Origin: Gloeopeniophorella convolvens
Taxonomy: Eukaryota; Basidiomycota; Agaricomycetes; Russulales
Direction: 5' to 3'
NCBI GenBank assembly: GCA_022496205.1
Contig: WTXD01000041.1
Location: forward strand, 167,256 to 231,255
DNA length: 64,000 bases
Position numbers and translations under genes: made by a program. Positions 47,177 to 57,946 of this stretch are shown here, one piece after another. Position 1 is the stretch's first letter. Every line of letters starts with the position of its first letter. The notes beneath the pieces were generated by a model, which saw only the letters and a list, made by a program, of their open reading frames with translations, did no database searches and was not told the DNA's origin.

Positions 47177-47926
47177 GTGATACCGTGGTACGCGACCCAT
47201 CGCCTGCAGCAGCCGACCGAGCCGCTGTTACGCACGCGCCACGCAGACGTGCCGCTGCGCGCAGAGAACCTGTACGCGCTCGCGCTGAGCGGCGCCGGCG
47301 CGGACGACCTGCTCACCGCAGACGAGCTTCCCGCCGGCGCGCCGCCCACGGCGCACTACGCGCTTCTCGACCACAACGTGCTCGCGGAGCGCTTTGCCGC
47401 GGACGAAGGCGCGCGCGTGGTCGCGGTGATCGACCACCACGCGGACGAGGGGCGGCACCTGGACGCCGCGCCGCGTGGGGTGGAGGTGCCGACGGGCTCG
47501 TGCGCGTCGCTCGTTGCGCGGCTCATGCAGCGCGAGCGGCTCGCCGGCACGCAGCGCGGCGTTGCGTGGCTGCTGCTCTGCGCGGCCCTGGTCGACACGG
47601 GGGGGCTGCGGGCGGGCGGCAAGGCGGAGGCGGCGGACCGCGGCGTCGCGCCGTTCCTGCTCGAGCGCGAGGTGCGCGGACTCGCGCGGGAGCTCGGACG
47701 AGAAAGAGAGCGTGGACCACCTCGGCGCACGCGATCCGCTGCGGCGGTGGCTGTGGAAGGGACTGGAGGAGAGCGAGGAGCTTCGGGTCGAGCGGCGGAA
47801 GGGGAAAAAGTATATCGACGCGGGTGTGCCCAGCGCGGCCTTGTACCACTCTACGGCTGCTCTCGTGACGCCATGGTGACATTTGAGAGTGATACGGATG
47901 ATGTGGACGAGGGTGAGATCCAGTGA
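47177..47926 (+). pseudogene. Truncated exopolyphosphatase-like (DHH family) pseudogene
   Basis: Middle part of a PPX1-type exopolyphosphatase, an enzyme that removes terminal phosphate from polyphosphate. Visible blocks are PLRAENLYALALSGAGADDL, HYALLDHNVLAERFA (DHN motif), VVAVIDHHADEG (the DHH motif) and LLCAALVDTGGL (next metal ligand). The N-terminal motif with the nucleotide/metal-binding Asp residues is absent upstream, where the sequence has stops. After about 47,690 the frame is lost: another frame reads KKESVDHLGARDPLRR-like sequence and LRVERRKGKKYIDAG. No start context or splice site restores it. It is GC-rich like host genes, so it is a host gene remnant beside the transposon rather than transposon sequence. 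Confidence 0.65.
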
Positions 47927-48249
47927 GTCTGGCGCGCAGCAGGTTGAGACTTGGCTGAGATTTGCAACGAGTGGAGCTTCGGACCGGGGTTGTCCGGGGT
48001 CAGCGAGATGACGTCAATGAGGGCATTTGAGTGTGTTTAGCAGGATCAATTCCCTAGGCTACACCAATTTTGAGGGCCTGTGCGGGTGTTCCCCCGTGAG
48101 AACTTTCAGTTGCCATCTTTGGCTCATCAGAGCCACACATGATGAGAGTTGGACATGGTGGAAAATAATACATCTGTTTTTATACATGAACAATTCTGAA
48201 GAGTGTAATCTAAGTCAACACATGAAACTTGGACTCACTGCAGAGCATG
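47927..48249. other. Intergenic, contains the second copy of the 39-bp motif
   Basis: Includes 47,957-47,995, matching 33,474-33,512. AT content rises after 48,010, marking the start of repeat-derived sequence. No gene. Confidence 0.4.
47957..47995 (+). repeat. Dispersed 39-bp motif, copy 2
   Basis: Same orientation and about 35 of 39 bases as copy 1 at 33,474-33,512. Confidence 0.5.
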
Positions 48250-48564
48250 CTGTTGAGATGGACAGGACTCAGGACAGGAAGGACGTCTCTGATTGTCGAG
48301 TTTCATCTGACATTGTAGCATGTGATTCGTCATAGATAAGATTGTAACTTGGTATACAAATGTTTACTTCGCTCTTTACTATCTACCACTCTACAAAAAC
48401 CCCCCTGTCTTACTCCTTGTTTACCATGCTTATCAGTCTTAGTCATTCTTAGTACTCTTGGATTGTTCTTGGAGCTAAATTAGGGCCTGCTTATGGTCAT
48501 CTTACGACCTCCAGCTTACCTGAGTCTTTTGCTTAGCTTCTGCCTTCCTTACATCTGAAAAACC
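48250..48564 (+). mobile_element. Truncated LTR fragment of a related copia subfamily
   Basis: The first about 45 bp (GTTGAGATGGACAGGACTCA and on to GACGTCTCTGATT) match the start of the LTR of the second copia element at 58,886. It then diverges and is cut by the solo LTR that begins at 48,565. No LTR end visible. Confidence 0.5.
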
Positions 48565-49049
48565 TGTTGAAGCGCAGCAGAGGGTGGAGTGACAACTGAA
48601 GGACACAGAGTGACGCTCAGTCAGAGAAGGTCAAAAGACTGATACATTAGTGCAATACCTGAAGGACACAGAGTGACGCTACAAGGTAAGGTAAGCATAA
48701 GGTAGAAGTGAAAGGAGTGTAAGTGTACTTGCCTCAGTCAGAGAAGGTCAAAAGACTGAGGCTACAAAGGCGAAGAAGGAGGTCCTTATATACAGTAAGG
48801 AGCGACAGATAGCATGTGATAAACACTGCTTAGAAAGCCTAGGAGACCCACATGAAACGGAGTAAGAGTGGGTACCGGAGTACAAGGTGGGTCATGGAAT
48901 GCCCTAGAATAGTCCAGAACATGGAAACGAATGTGGGGCTGAGCACAGCCTTAAGTCTAGAACATTATGTACACAAGATAAGATAGTCCTTGATCATTAG
49001 GTCCATATCTAATCTAATCAGAGCCGCCAGGACACTGTCCGTCTCAACA
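48565..49049 (-). mobile_element. Solo copia LTR (485 bp), reverse orientation
   Basis: Reverse complement of the LTRs at 50,613-51,097 and 56,305-56,789; same length. Starts TGTTGA and ends TCAACA. Flanked by a perfect 5-bp duplication AAACC (48,560-48,564 and 49,050-49,054), so it is a true solo LTR left by LTR-LTR recombination. Confidence 0.92.
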
Positions 49050-49054
49050 AAACC

Positions 49055-50607
49055 CTCCCTAATAAGATTGCACATAATCTATTTAATAGATACATCTGCG
49101 AGGTCTCCACCTGCTGCGGTCTCCTGTGTGTGTTGCCGCCGATCTCACACTCGCTGCCACCGTTCCTGCGCGCACCACCACCGCCGCTGTCGGCCTTGAT
49201 CTCGTCGTCGCAGTCATGGGTGACGGCGCTGGTGTCGTTGTTGTTGCGGCTGTGCTGCGTCGCAGCGTGTCGCGACCACCGTCGTCGTCATGGGCGCACC
49301 GCGTCGCATCACCACCGTGCCGCGTCGTGCGGCGGCATTGTCATTGTCGTCGGGGCCGTGCTGCTCCGCACAGCCTCACAACGTGGTTGTGGTGCCACCG
49401 CTCCCACTCACATGGAGGAACAGACACAGGGCCATGGGGCGGGCCTATTGGTCAGCGGGAGTACTACATATCGGGTACACAGGCGCACCTCGCTGCGTCC
49501 GTTGCGCCAGGTCATTGGCCGCGCTGCAGGCGCCATGAGCACAGCGGGCTGGCGGAGAGGACGACGAGGGGTGGGCGCGCGGGAGTATGGCCATGCCCGA
49601 GCGCGACGGCGAGGCACACCTTGTCCGCGTGGCACGGCGCGCCGGTGCGTGCGTCGAGGACAAGCATGCCGCCTGGGTGTGGCGCCGGGACGCCATCAGC
49701 AGCACTCAAACTTGGGCTATTAGTGTGGCTGCGCTCATCAGAGAGTGGCAGTGGTTTGGCGCAAGATGGTGTCAGCGATGTTGCAGCGATGGCGTGTATT
49801 GTAGTATGGCCGTCGCTGTTCGGGCTTGCAAAGTCGGCCTCATGCGTGAAAGATTGCGGCGGCGGCGTTGCAGCAAACCGGAAGGCTGGCGAGATAAGGG
49901 ACGCACGCTCGCTGTGTTCGTCCACACAACCTTGTAGTGGTGACCGCACTTTGAGGCGCGCATCACTGTGCCACATCGTGGTCACGTTACACGGCGAACT
50001 CTCCTGCGCCCGCGTGTCGGGGTTGTGGTTCAGTGCCGGGTCGTGCGAGGCGAGTCATGGCGGCATTTTGGCGCCCGGACAGGCGAATGTGACGAGGATG
50101 GACGATAGCAGGTGGGGAGGAAGTTGGTGGGAAAGGCAGTGAGGGAGATGGGGATGGCAAAAGGACCAGGGACATGCGGGTCAGGAGGAGTGGGAGCGAG
50201 GGAGCGGAGGATAGCGTACCTGCATGTGCCAGCGCTGACACTGGCAGCCGTTGTTCTTCCGCACTGATTTCATGCCAGGCAATCGTAGCAGGCCGCCGGC
50301 TGCAGCGAGTAGAGCGCTACACGCGCAGATCGGTGCAGTGCCATTTGCAGGCGACGCGGAAGGTGAGGGTGGTGAGCTAGGTGAGGGTGCGCCGGGCGAG
50401 CTCGCAGGCAGTGAGCCAAAAGGTGAGCCGGGAGAAGGCGGCGATATGGGTGCAGGGGACAAGGTTGGGGGCATACCGTCAGGCACGGTCGCCGACATCG
50501 CCCAGGAGCGCCTGGCGGGGCAGGAGGCGAGGGCTGCGTCACGGCGCAATTCTTCATCACTGAGAGGGGCGAAGAGTGAGTGTGGGATAGCGGAGAGTGC
50601 GAGTGGG
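49055..50607. other. Unassigned sequence between solo LTR and full copia element
   Basis: About 1.55 kb, GC-rich from 49,100 on. Long frames occur on both strands (plus 49,126-50,142; minus 49,512-49,985 and 50,181-50,612) but are low complexity (Pro/Ser/Ala or Arg/His) and overlap. Part may be a host gene cut by the copia insertion at 50,613. No motif recognised. Confidence 0.35.
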
Positions 50608-50612
50608 CGGTG
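50608..50612 (+). repeat. Target-site duplication of copia element 1, left
   Basis: CGGTG, identical to 56,790-56,794 just after the 3' LTR. Confidence 0.9.
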
Positions 50613-51097
50613 TGTTGAGACGGACAGTGTCCTGGCGGCTCTGATTAGATTAGATATGGACCTAATGATCAAGGACTATCTTATCTTGTGTACATAATGT
50701 TCTAGACTTAAGGCTGTGCTCAGCCCCACATTCGTTTCCATGTTCTGGACTATTCTAGGGCATTCCATGACCCACCTTGTACTCCGGTACCCACTCTTAC
50801 TCCGTTTCATGTGGGTCTCCTAGGCTTTCTAAGCAGTGTTTATCACATGCTATCTGTCGCTCCTTACTGTATATAAGGACCTCTTTCTTCGCCTTTGTAG
50901 CCTCAGTCTTTTGACCTTCTCTGACTGAGGCAAGTACACTACCGCTCTTTTCACTTCTACCTTATGCTTACCTTACCTTGTAGCGTCACTCTGTGTCCTT
51001 CAGGTATTGCACTAATGTATCAGTCTTTTGACCTTCTCTGACTGAGCGTCACTCTGTGTCCTTCAGTTGTCACTCCACCCTCTGCTGCGCTTCAACA
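50613..51097 (+). repeat. 5' LTR of copia element 1
   Basis: Starts TGTTGA, ends TCAACA. Holds a TATA box and two internal duplications: a 24-bp unit containing TTTTGACCTTCTCTGACTGA and a 20-bp unit GCGTCACTCTGTGTCCTTCA, each twice. Confidence 0.95.
50870..50876 (+). promoter_or_regulatory. TATA box in the 5' LTR
   Basis: TATATAA, 258 bp into the LTR, the likely core promoter of the element. The same box is in the 3' LTR at 56,562-56,568. Confidence 0.6.
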
Positions 51098-51112
51098 GGT
51101 TATGGGCCCTGC
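51098..51112 (+). other. Primer binding site complementary to tRNA-iMet anticodon region
   Basis: GGTTATGGGCCC directly follows the 5' LTR. It is complementary to the conserved GGGCCCAUAACC around the CAU anticodon of eukaryotic initiator tRNA, as in Drosophila copia, not to the tRNA 3' end. Confidence 0.7.
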
Positions 51113-51989
51113 CTAAATACCTTGCACTGAAGATTTACACAAGCTCCCTTGACAAGACACCGCATCTTCACTCCCAACAAGGCGAGCCTCTGTTCCACTC
51201 TTTCCTTCCTCCTTCCCTGGCTAGGCCATGGGATTGTGCATAGCACTTGGGTCCTAACCGGACTTCCTGCAAGCTGTGGGACGGAGCATGGCGACGCAGA
51301 ACCACAGTAAGCTTCCTCACCCCACAGTGCGCACTTACAGTACTTTTACTATACACTACTATACATGTTCCTGGGGAAACCCACCAGCGTGCAGTAGTCA
51401 GCCGCTGTGTGTGGAGCCAGAAGAGCGGCCCTTATGGCCCCTTAGGCAAGTAGGGGGGAAGCCCCTTGTGACGCTTTTTGGCTAGTGAACGGTTGGCCGT
51501 CTGCCCTTAAGTGGGAGCGGTTTTGGTGTATAACAAGGCGGGGAACACCACCCTAGACCTTGCGCCTGTTACAACTGCGCTACCCTACTATACAGTAGTA
51601 CATAGGGATGAGCCTCACAGTTCACCTCTGCATGAACCAGCGTCAGTACCAGGTCCTTTGACCATTGGGAAACAGAGCGCCATGCATGTAGAACAAATTG
51701 GACCCCCTTATCCACTGGCCCAATCATCTAGGCCTTAAGTAGAGATTCCCCCAAAGCGCATAGATGGGCTATTTCAATGCCGTCTCTATGGTCGTGCCGG
51801 GTGGCTCATCTCTACAGTGGATTACCTTACAAAGTACATTACAAAGTCGCACATCATGGGCTCTGAGGACTGGTCATTATGATTAGTGGTACAAGTTCAC
51901 ATGCGCAGGAGGCATCTACATCTTCTCTGCACCAGCACTGTTGCTGACTGCTCCTCGGCAACAGACCTTACCATCGCACTTTTGACAAC
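51113..51989. other. Long leader of copia element 1
   Basis: About 880 bp between the primer site and the gag start, with no recognisable coding. Packaging signals would be expected here; none identified. Confidence 0.5.
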
Positions 51990-54900
51990 ATGTCGACACC
52001 TCCCTCTCCATCCGCTTTTCTCCCTGCGCAGTCGCCGCCACCAACTGCATCCCTTCCTGCCTCCACCTCGTCCTTGAAACTTAACCTCAAGGACATGAAG
52101 CTCACGCCTAATCCAGGCAACAAATTTGAAGGCTCCAACTGGAACGAGTGGTCTACCTCGTTCAAAGGCCTCCTCATGATGGCCAACCTTGGTGGGCTCT
52201 TGGAGCTCAAAGAAATGCCGTCCCATGCCACCCAAGAAGACTGGGACACGGCCCAAGGCGTCATGAAGGGATACTTTATGTCCCACATGGCCTACACCAT
52301 CTGGAGCTCCATTGAGAGCGACGCCACTTACCCTACAGTGGCTCACAAGTGGGGCAAGCTTAGGGAAACCTATGCGGGCGTTGGGGCCACTACGGCCTTC
52401 AACAACTGGGTCAGCTTGACCCAAGCGCGGCTGGACGACTCCAAGCCAATGACACCTCAGCTCAATGAGCTGAACGCGCTGAGGAACAACCTCACCTCTG
52501 CGGGCATGGGGGTCTCTGACCTCCAGTTCTGCCTCATCCTCCTCCAGGCCATGCCGGCGTCATACGACACGGTGGCCTCCACCATCCTCGCTGCCAGCTT
52601 GCCCTCAAAGCTGGAGCACGACAACATTGCGCAGACAATCCTCAATGAGGAAACGCGCCATCAGTCCAATGGCTCTCTCAATGCGGCCAGGGCGCCCATC
52701 AAGGGCAAGGGTGACAAACCCAAGAAAAAGGATGTGACTTGCCACTACTGCAAGAAAAAAGGTCACATCCGCCCTGATTGTCGCAAGCTGAAGAAGGACA
52801 TTGAGGATGGAAAGGTGGATGCCAAGGACAACAAGGTGGCGGACAGTAACAAGTCCGCCAACGCGCATGTACTAGTACTACCACCGCCACTATTCAGGAG
52901 GTGGACAATGAACTGCGCGTTTCCCTTTATGCCTCTGTGCGATCCCGCTGGATGATGGACTCTGGCGCAACACACCATATCACTCCCTACCGCTCCGACT
53001 TCACAGACTACTCCCTCACCAAAGGCAGTATAAGCCTGGGAGACAACTCTACAGTCGAGCAATGTGGTGTTGGCACCGTCGTCTTCAAAACAGGGCAGAA
53101 CTCCGTGATAACCCTCAATAATGTGCTGCATATTCCAAATGTCAAGACACGCTTTATATCTACGCGTGCTCTAGCACAGAAGGGGGCCACTGTCACGTTT
53201 GAGGAACGCTCCTTTAAAATCTCTGTCAACCAGAGTCATGTTGCAACGGGCTACTTAGAAGGCAACCTTTACTGGTTAGATGCCTCAGTACAGTCCCTCA
53301 ATGCACATGTTGGGTCCACTGCCCTCACTTTGGACCTCTGGCATCAGCGCATGGGTCATGTATCATATGAAACCCTAAAGCGCCATGCAGACTCTGTCAA
53401 GGGTCTAGCACTTGATAGCTCAGTCGTGCCCTCTGCTCCTTGTCCGGCTTGTGAATTCGGCAAGAGCACACGACTTCCTTTCCCTCACTCCTCCAAAAAG
53501 GCCTCTCGCATTCTAGAGATCGTTCACAGCGATCTTGCAGGGCCTATGCAGAAGGACTCCATCCAAGGTGCCCGGTACACAGCCACTTTCATAGACGACT
53601 ACTCGCGTCACGCAGTTGTCTTCTACCTTAAAACCAAGGATCAGTTTGCTGCAGCCTTCAGGAAGTTCCTAGCATGGGCGGAAACACAAACTGCCCAACC
53701 GCTAAAGGCTCTGCATTCAGACAGAGGTGGCGAGTACCTGTCGGGCACTGTCAAGGAGATCCTCACGGAGAAGGGAATTGAGCATCACACCACAATGCCA
53801 GGGTCGCCTCAGCAGAATGGTAAAGCCGAGCGGTTCAACCGCACCATTATGGACAAGGCACTGTCTATGCTACATCATGATGGACTGTCTTTCGGCTTCT
53901 GGGAATTAGCGGTAGGCGCTGCTGTGCACGTCTATAACCATACCCCTACCAGAACGCTTGAGTGGCGCACACCCATTGAGCGCTGGAGTGCTGGTCACAC
54001 TCCTGATGTCTCTTACTTTCGCGTCTTCGGATGCTTGGCATACAAACATGTGCCTAGTGACAACGTAGGAAACTCGACGCTAAGGCGATTGAGACCACGT
54101 TTGTTGGGTACGAGTCGGGTTCTAAGGGCTACCGACTATGGAATGGACGTACTCACTCTATTGAAGTGTCCCGCGATGTGACCTTTGATGAGAGCACATT
54201 CCCATCTAAGCAGAGGCCTGAGCCATCCTCTACTGTTCTCCAACCAGCCCCAGTTGTCTTACCAGTGCCAACGGTACAACTTGCTATCCCACCGGCGAAT
54301 CCACCGCCTCCACCACCTCCTGTTCCCTCTCCTGCGCCGCCTAATCCGCCTGCAAAGGAAGAAAAACAGGAAGAAAACCCCTTCATTGTACAGCGACCTG
54401 TCACTCCTCCACCTCTATTCAGACAAACACCGGTCCCTCAGACCCCTCAAAGACGCACCACACGGCCAGTTCACCGGCCAGCCGTGGTATCTCCATATAT
54501 GGAGAGACTGGAACCTATAATTCAGCCACCAGTAGTAGATCCACCCCGCCCAACTCCTGAGCAAATGCGGGGGATGCCGAGCAGCGTAGCCGGCTACTTA
54601 GGGAAATGGATGAGGCTCGGCCTGTGCGGCGCACTGCGCGCCCGCATCGTCCTAACCCCAAGTACTACTCTGGAGATAACGCTGAATTCCGGTCTGGACG
54701 TCTGGGAATTGCAGAGCTACTTGCAGCTGCAATTGGTGAAGATCCTGCCACTTACAAAGAGGCAATGCGGTCTGAAAACGCGGAGGAATGGACTGAAGCG
54801 TGCCAATATGAAATGGACGCTCTTGCCAAGAACGGCACATGGGAGTTAATGGATCTCCCTGCAGGTCGCAAAGCTGTAAAATCCAAATGGGTTTTCAAGC

Positions 54901-56281
54901 TCAAAGCAGATGGACACTTTCGAGCGCGGTTGGTGGCAAAGGGCTTTACACAAGTCCCTGGGATAGACTACGATGAAACCTTCTCTCCAGTTGCCAGATT
55001 TGAGTCACTACGACTCTTGCTAGCGTTAGCTGCGCTAGAGGATTGGGAAATCCACCAGATGGACGTCAAGTCGGCGTTCCTTCATGGCAACCTGGATGAA
55101 GAGATCTATATGGAGCAACCACAAGGTTTCGCAGTACCAGGCCAGGAGAACAAGGTCTGCCGCCTTAAAAAGGCAATATACGGTCTCAAACAAGCTTCAC
55201 GCGCATGGAACTTGCAATTCCATGGAGTTCTTGAGGAACTCGGCTTCACGCGCACGGTCTCAGATGCTGGGATCTATGTGTATCTTCAACGTGGGGGGGA
55301 TATAAAAATCATCATTATTCTATACGTTGACGACATCACTTTGATGGGGAACTCCCTATCTGAGGTTATCGCATCAAGGCTGCTCTTAGTGCGCACTATG
55401 AGATGACGGATCTTGGAGAAATCCAGTCCTACCTCGGGGTTCGCATTACTCGCGATCGACCCTTACGCCGCCTAGAGATCGACCAGTCAGGATATATCCT
55501 CCACAAGCTGAAGCAATTCAAGCTGGATGGTGCCGATCCTAACCTCACCCCCCTTCCTGCCGGCGCCGAAGTGCACCTTGTCAAGTCAGATAAGGAGGCA
55601 TCCGCTGAAGAGAGACAGTACTATCAATCTCTCATCGGAAGTTTGCTCTATGCAAACCTTGGCACTAGACCAGACATTTCCTTTGCTGTGGGACGCCTTG
55701 CCCAGTACGCAGCAAATCCCTCACCAAAACATCTAAGCCTTGCAAAATATGTCCTCAAATACCTCAAGGGGACTATTAACTATCGCATCCGCTATGATGG
55801 GGCCAATGGGGTCGGACTTTATGGTTACTCCGACTCAAGCTGGGGAGACAACCCAGACGACTATCGTTCCACCTCTGGCTACGTATTCCTTCTAGCAGAA
55901 GGCGCAATCTCTTGGTCCTCGCGCAAGCAAAAGACCATCGCCCTCAGCACCACTGAAGCTGAGTACATGGCCTTAACCGACGCTGGCAACCAAGCCGCGT
56001 GGTATCAGAGCTTTTACTCTGAGCTAGGATACAATGTTGAAGATCCAATCCTGTTGCACGGCGACAACAAAGGTTCAGTTGACCTCGCCAGCAATCCAGT
56101 TACTGGCAGGAGATCCAAACATATCCAGCTAAAGCACCACAAGATCCGCGAGTACGTTCAAAACAACGTCGTAGATCTGGTTCGCACCAAGACAGAGGAC
56201 ATGGTAGCAGATGGCTTAACAAAGTCACTTGCCAAATCGCGCCACTCCCTGCTCTCTGGGCAAATGGGTTTAGTAGGATGA
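51990..56281 (+). pseudogene. Copia gag-pol of element 1, broken by frameshifts
   Basis: Gag (from 51,990) has a UBN2-like helical body (NWNEWSTSFKGLLMMANLGG) and a CCHC knuckle, CHYCKKKGHIRPDC. The frame is lost after ANAHV near 52,870. Protease follows in another frame with WMMDSGATHHI. Integrase shows WHQRMGH, CPACEFG, FIDDYSRH, LHSDRGGEYLSG and QQNGKAERFNR. Breaks then occur near 54,065, 54,595 and 55,375. Reverse transcriptase has VKSKWVFKLKADGHFRARLV, QMDVKSAFLHGNLDEEIYME and YVDDITLMGN. RNase H has DSSWGDNPDDYRSTSGYVFL and ALSTTEAEYMAL. The last domain ends at 56,281. Individual domains look well preserved, with catalytic residues in place, but no single frame joins them. Confidence 0.9.
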
Positions 56282-56304
56282 TGGATGTCTTGATCACGGG
56301 GGGA

Positions 56305-56789
56305 TGTTGAGACGGACAGTGTCCTGGCGGCTCTGATTAGATTAGATATGGACCTAATGATCAAGGACTATCTTATCTTGTGTACATAATGTTCTAGACT
56401 TAAGGCTGTGCTCAGCCCCACATTCGTTTCCATGTTCTGGACTATTCTAGGGCATTCCATGACCCACCTTGTACTCCGGTACCCACTCTTACTCCGTTTC
56501 ATGTGGGTCTCCTAGGCTTTCTAAGCAGTGTTTATCACATGCTATCTGTCGCTCCTTACTGTATATAAGGACCTCTTTCTTCGCCTTTGTAGCCTCAGTC
56601 TTTTGACCTTCTCTGACTGAGGCAAGTACACTACCGCTCCTTTCACTTCTACCTTATGCTTACCTTACCTTGTAGCGTCACTCTGTGTCCTTCAGGTATT
56701 GCACTAATGTATCAGTCTCTTGACCTTCTCTGACTGAGCGTCACTCTGTGTCCTTCAGTTGTCACTCCACCCTCTGCTGCGCTTCAACA
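56305..56789 (+). repeat. 3' LTR of copia element 1
   Basis: Same 485 bp as the 5' LTR with about two single-base differences (a C for T near 56,640 and another near 56,719). Preceded by the polypurine tract. Confidence 0.95.
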
Positions 56790-56794
56790 CGGTG
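56790..56794 (+). repeat. Target-site duplication of copia element 1, right
   Basis: CGGTG; partner of 50,608-50,612. Confidence 0.9.
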
Positions 56795-57317
56795 GTCAGT
56801 ACATGTGAGCGGACAGTGTACATAGCAGGCGCACCTTAGTACTTACTACCGTTTTCGAGAAACAACAAGTCAAACTGTTGACTCGCGCGGCAAGAACACG
56901 TCACGTGTCACGTGTCACGTGTGGCGTGTATCCGGCCGAACCCGGTGTCATACGACTTTCACGATTCCGCACGATGCCACGTCGCTTCACTCTTTTCTCC
57001 TCCCTCCATCTTCCCGCATTTCCCCTCCCCCGTTTCTCCTTCCCTTCCCCTCCTGCCATACCTGCAAGCCCACCACCTGCAAACCAAGGTCAGTATAGGA
57101 AGGAGCTGGGGATATGGGTGAGCATTCAGCACATCCTACACGGTTTTGCTAACTTACTGTTAGTACAACACTTTGCTGGCTTGCTGCTGCCTGCATCTCC
57201 CTGTTGGTTCTCGCTCCTCTGACTGACATAAGGTATGTCTCCTTCCTGCTCTTTCATGTACTATTGTTGACTTTGTTGAGCACAGTCTCTTTGATCCCCG
57301 GCTGGATGACTTGTGGC

Positions 57318-57376
57318 TGAGGGTTAGGGTTAGGGTTAGGTGTTTAGGGTGAGGGGATGTTAGGGTTAGGGTTGAC
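57318..57376 (+). repeat. Interstitial telomere-type (TTAGGG) repeats
   Basis: Several TTAGGG units in tandem, a degenerate gap (GTGTTTAGGGTGAGGGGATG) and two more units, ending at GTTGACATT. TTAGGG is the usual basidiomycete telomere repeat. Orientation on the plus strand runs left to right. Confidence 0.85.
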
Positions 57377-57702
57377 ATTAGTTACCTTAATAGTGTATAA
57401 TGTTAGTAGTATAGTGGAATATTAGCTTCCTTTTTACTGCTTCTACATTATAGTGTGATCATGTTTTGACTAGCTTATTCATGTCTTATTGTGTGCCTCA
57501 TCATTGAGAGTTCTTTTTAACTTCTTTTAAAGATGCCAATAAGATGTAGGTCTTATGACTAGTGTGGCAATTTAGATGGATAAGGAAAAAATAGCTCAGT
57601 TCCCAATAATCACTTACTAAGAGCAAAAAAGATCTTATTGAGTGTCATAAGAGCAGGGGGTTTTTGTAGAGCACATCAATGTCTATCCAGCCTCCCAGAT
57701 CT

Positions 57703-57722
57703 TAACAGGTTATGGGCCCTGC
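57703..57722 (+). mobile_element. Remnant of a copia LTR/primer-site junction
   Basis: AACAGGTTATGGGCCCTGC matches the LTR end plus primer site of element 1 (51,094 onward). No further LTR similarity to the left, so it is a short scar of another copia copy. Confidence 0.5.
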
Positions 57723-57941
57723 GGCACTACTCGCCGATTTTCTGGAGGCTTTAATCAACACTCCACTTCCTAGAACATCTATCAAGTCATTCATGTTGAA
57801 GCGCAGCAGAAACAGGGTGCCAACTAGGCAAGCGCAAGTCCGGAAGTTCCGGAAGTAAAGTACTTGCCTCAGTCAGTGAAGTCAACAGACTGAGGCTACA
57901 AGGGCGAAAACAGCGTCCTTTATATACACAAAAGGAGTGTG

Positions 57942-57946
57942 GTTTG
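57942..57946 (+). repeat. Target-site duplication of the solo LTR, left
   Basis: GTTTG, repeated at 58,602-58,606. Confidence 0.9.

Larger units (their letters stand above)
50613..56789 (+). mobile_element. Full-length copia-type LTR retrotransposon (element 1)
   Basis: 6,177 bp with 485-bp LTRs, duplication CGGTG on both sides, primer site after the 5' LTR, purine tract CACGGGGGGA before the 3' LTR, and gag, protease, integrase, reverse transcriptase and RNase H in copia order. The LTRs differ at about two positions, yet the coding region has about four frameshifts. Confidence 0.95.
56795..57788. other. Gap between the two copia elements, with telomere-like repeats
   Basis: About 1 kb, AT-rich after 57,230. 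It contains the TTAGGG tract at 57,318-57,376 and a copia primer-site remnant at 57,703-57,722. A 114-codon plus frame at 56,878 is Pro/Ser/Phe-rich and unconvincing. Confidence 0.5.

Noticed and set aside
49126..50142. 338-codon plus-strand frame between the LTRs
   Set aside because: Low-complexity composition, overlapping minus-strand frames of equal quality, no domain or splice signals.
48380..57670. An 18-bp inverted match (CTCTACAAAAACCCCC near 48,396 and its complement near 57,655)
   Set aside because: Low-complexity and isolated; flanking sequence does not match, so no element boundary can be claimed.
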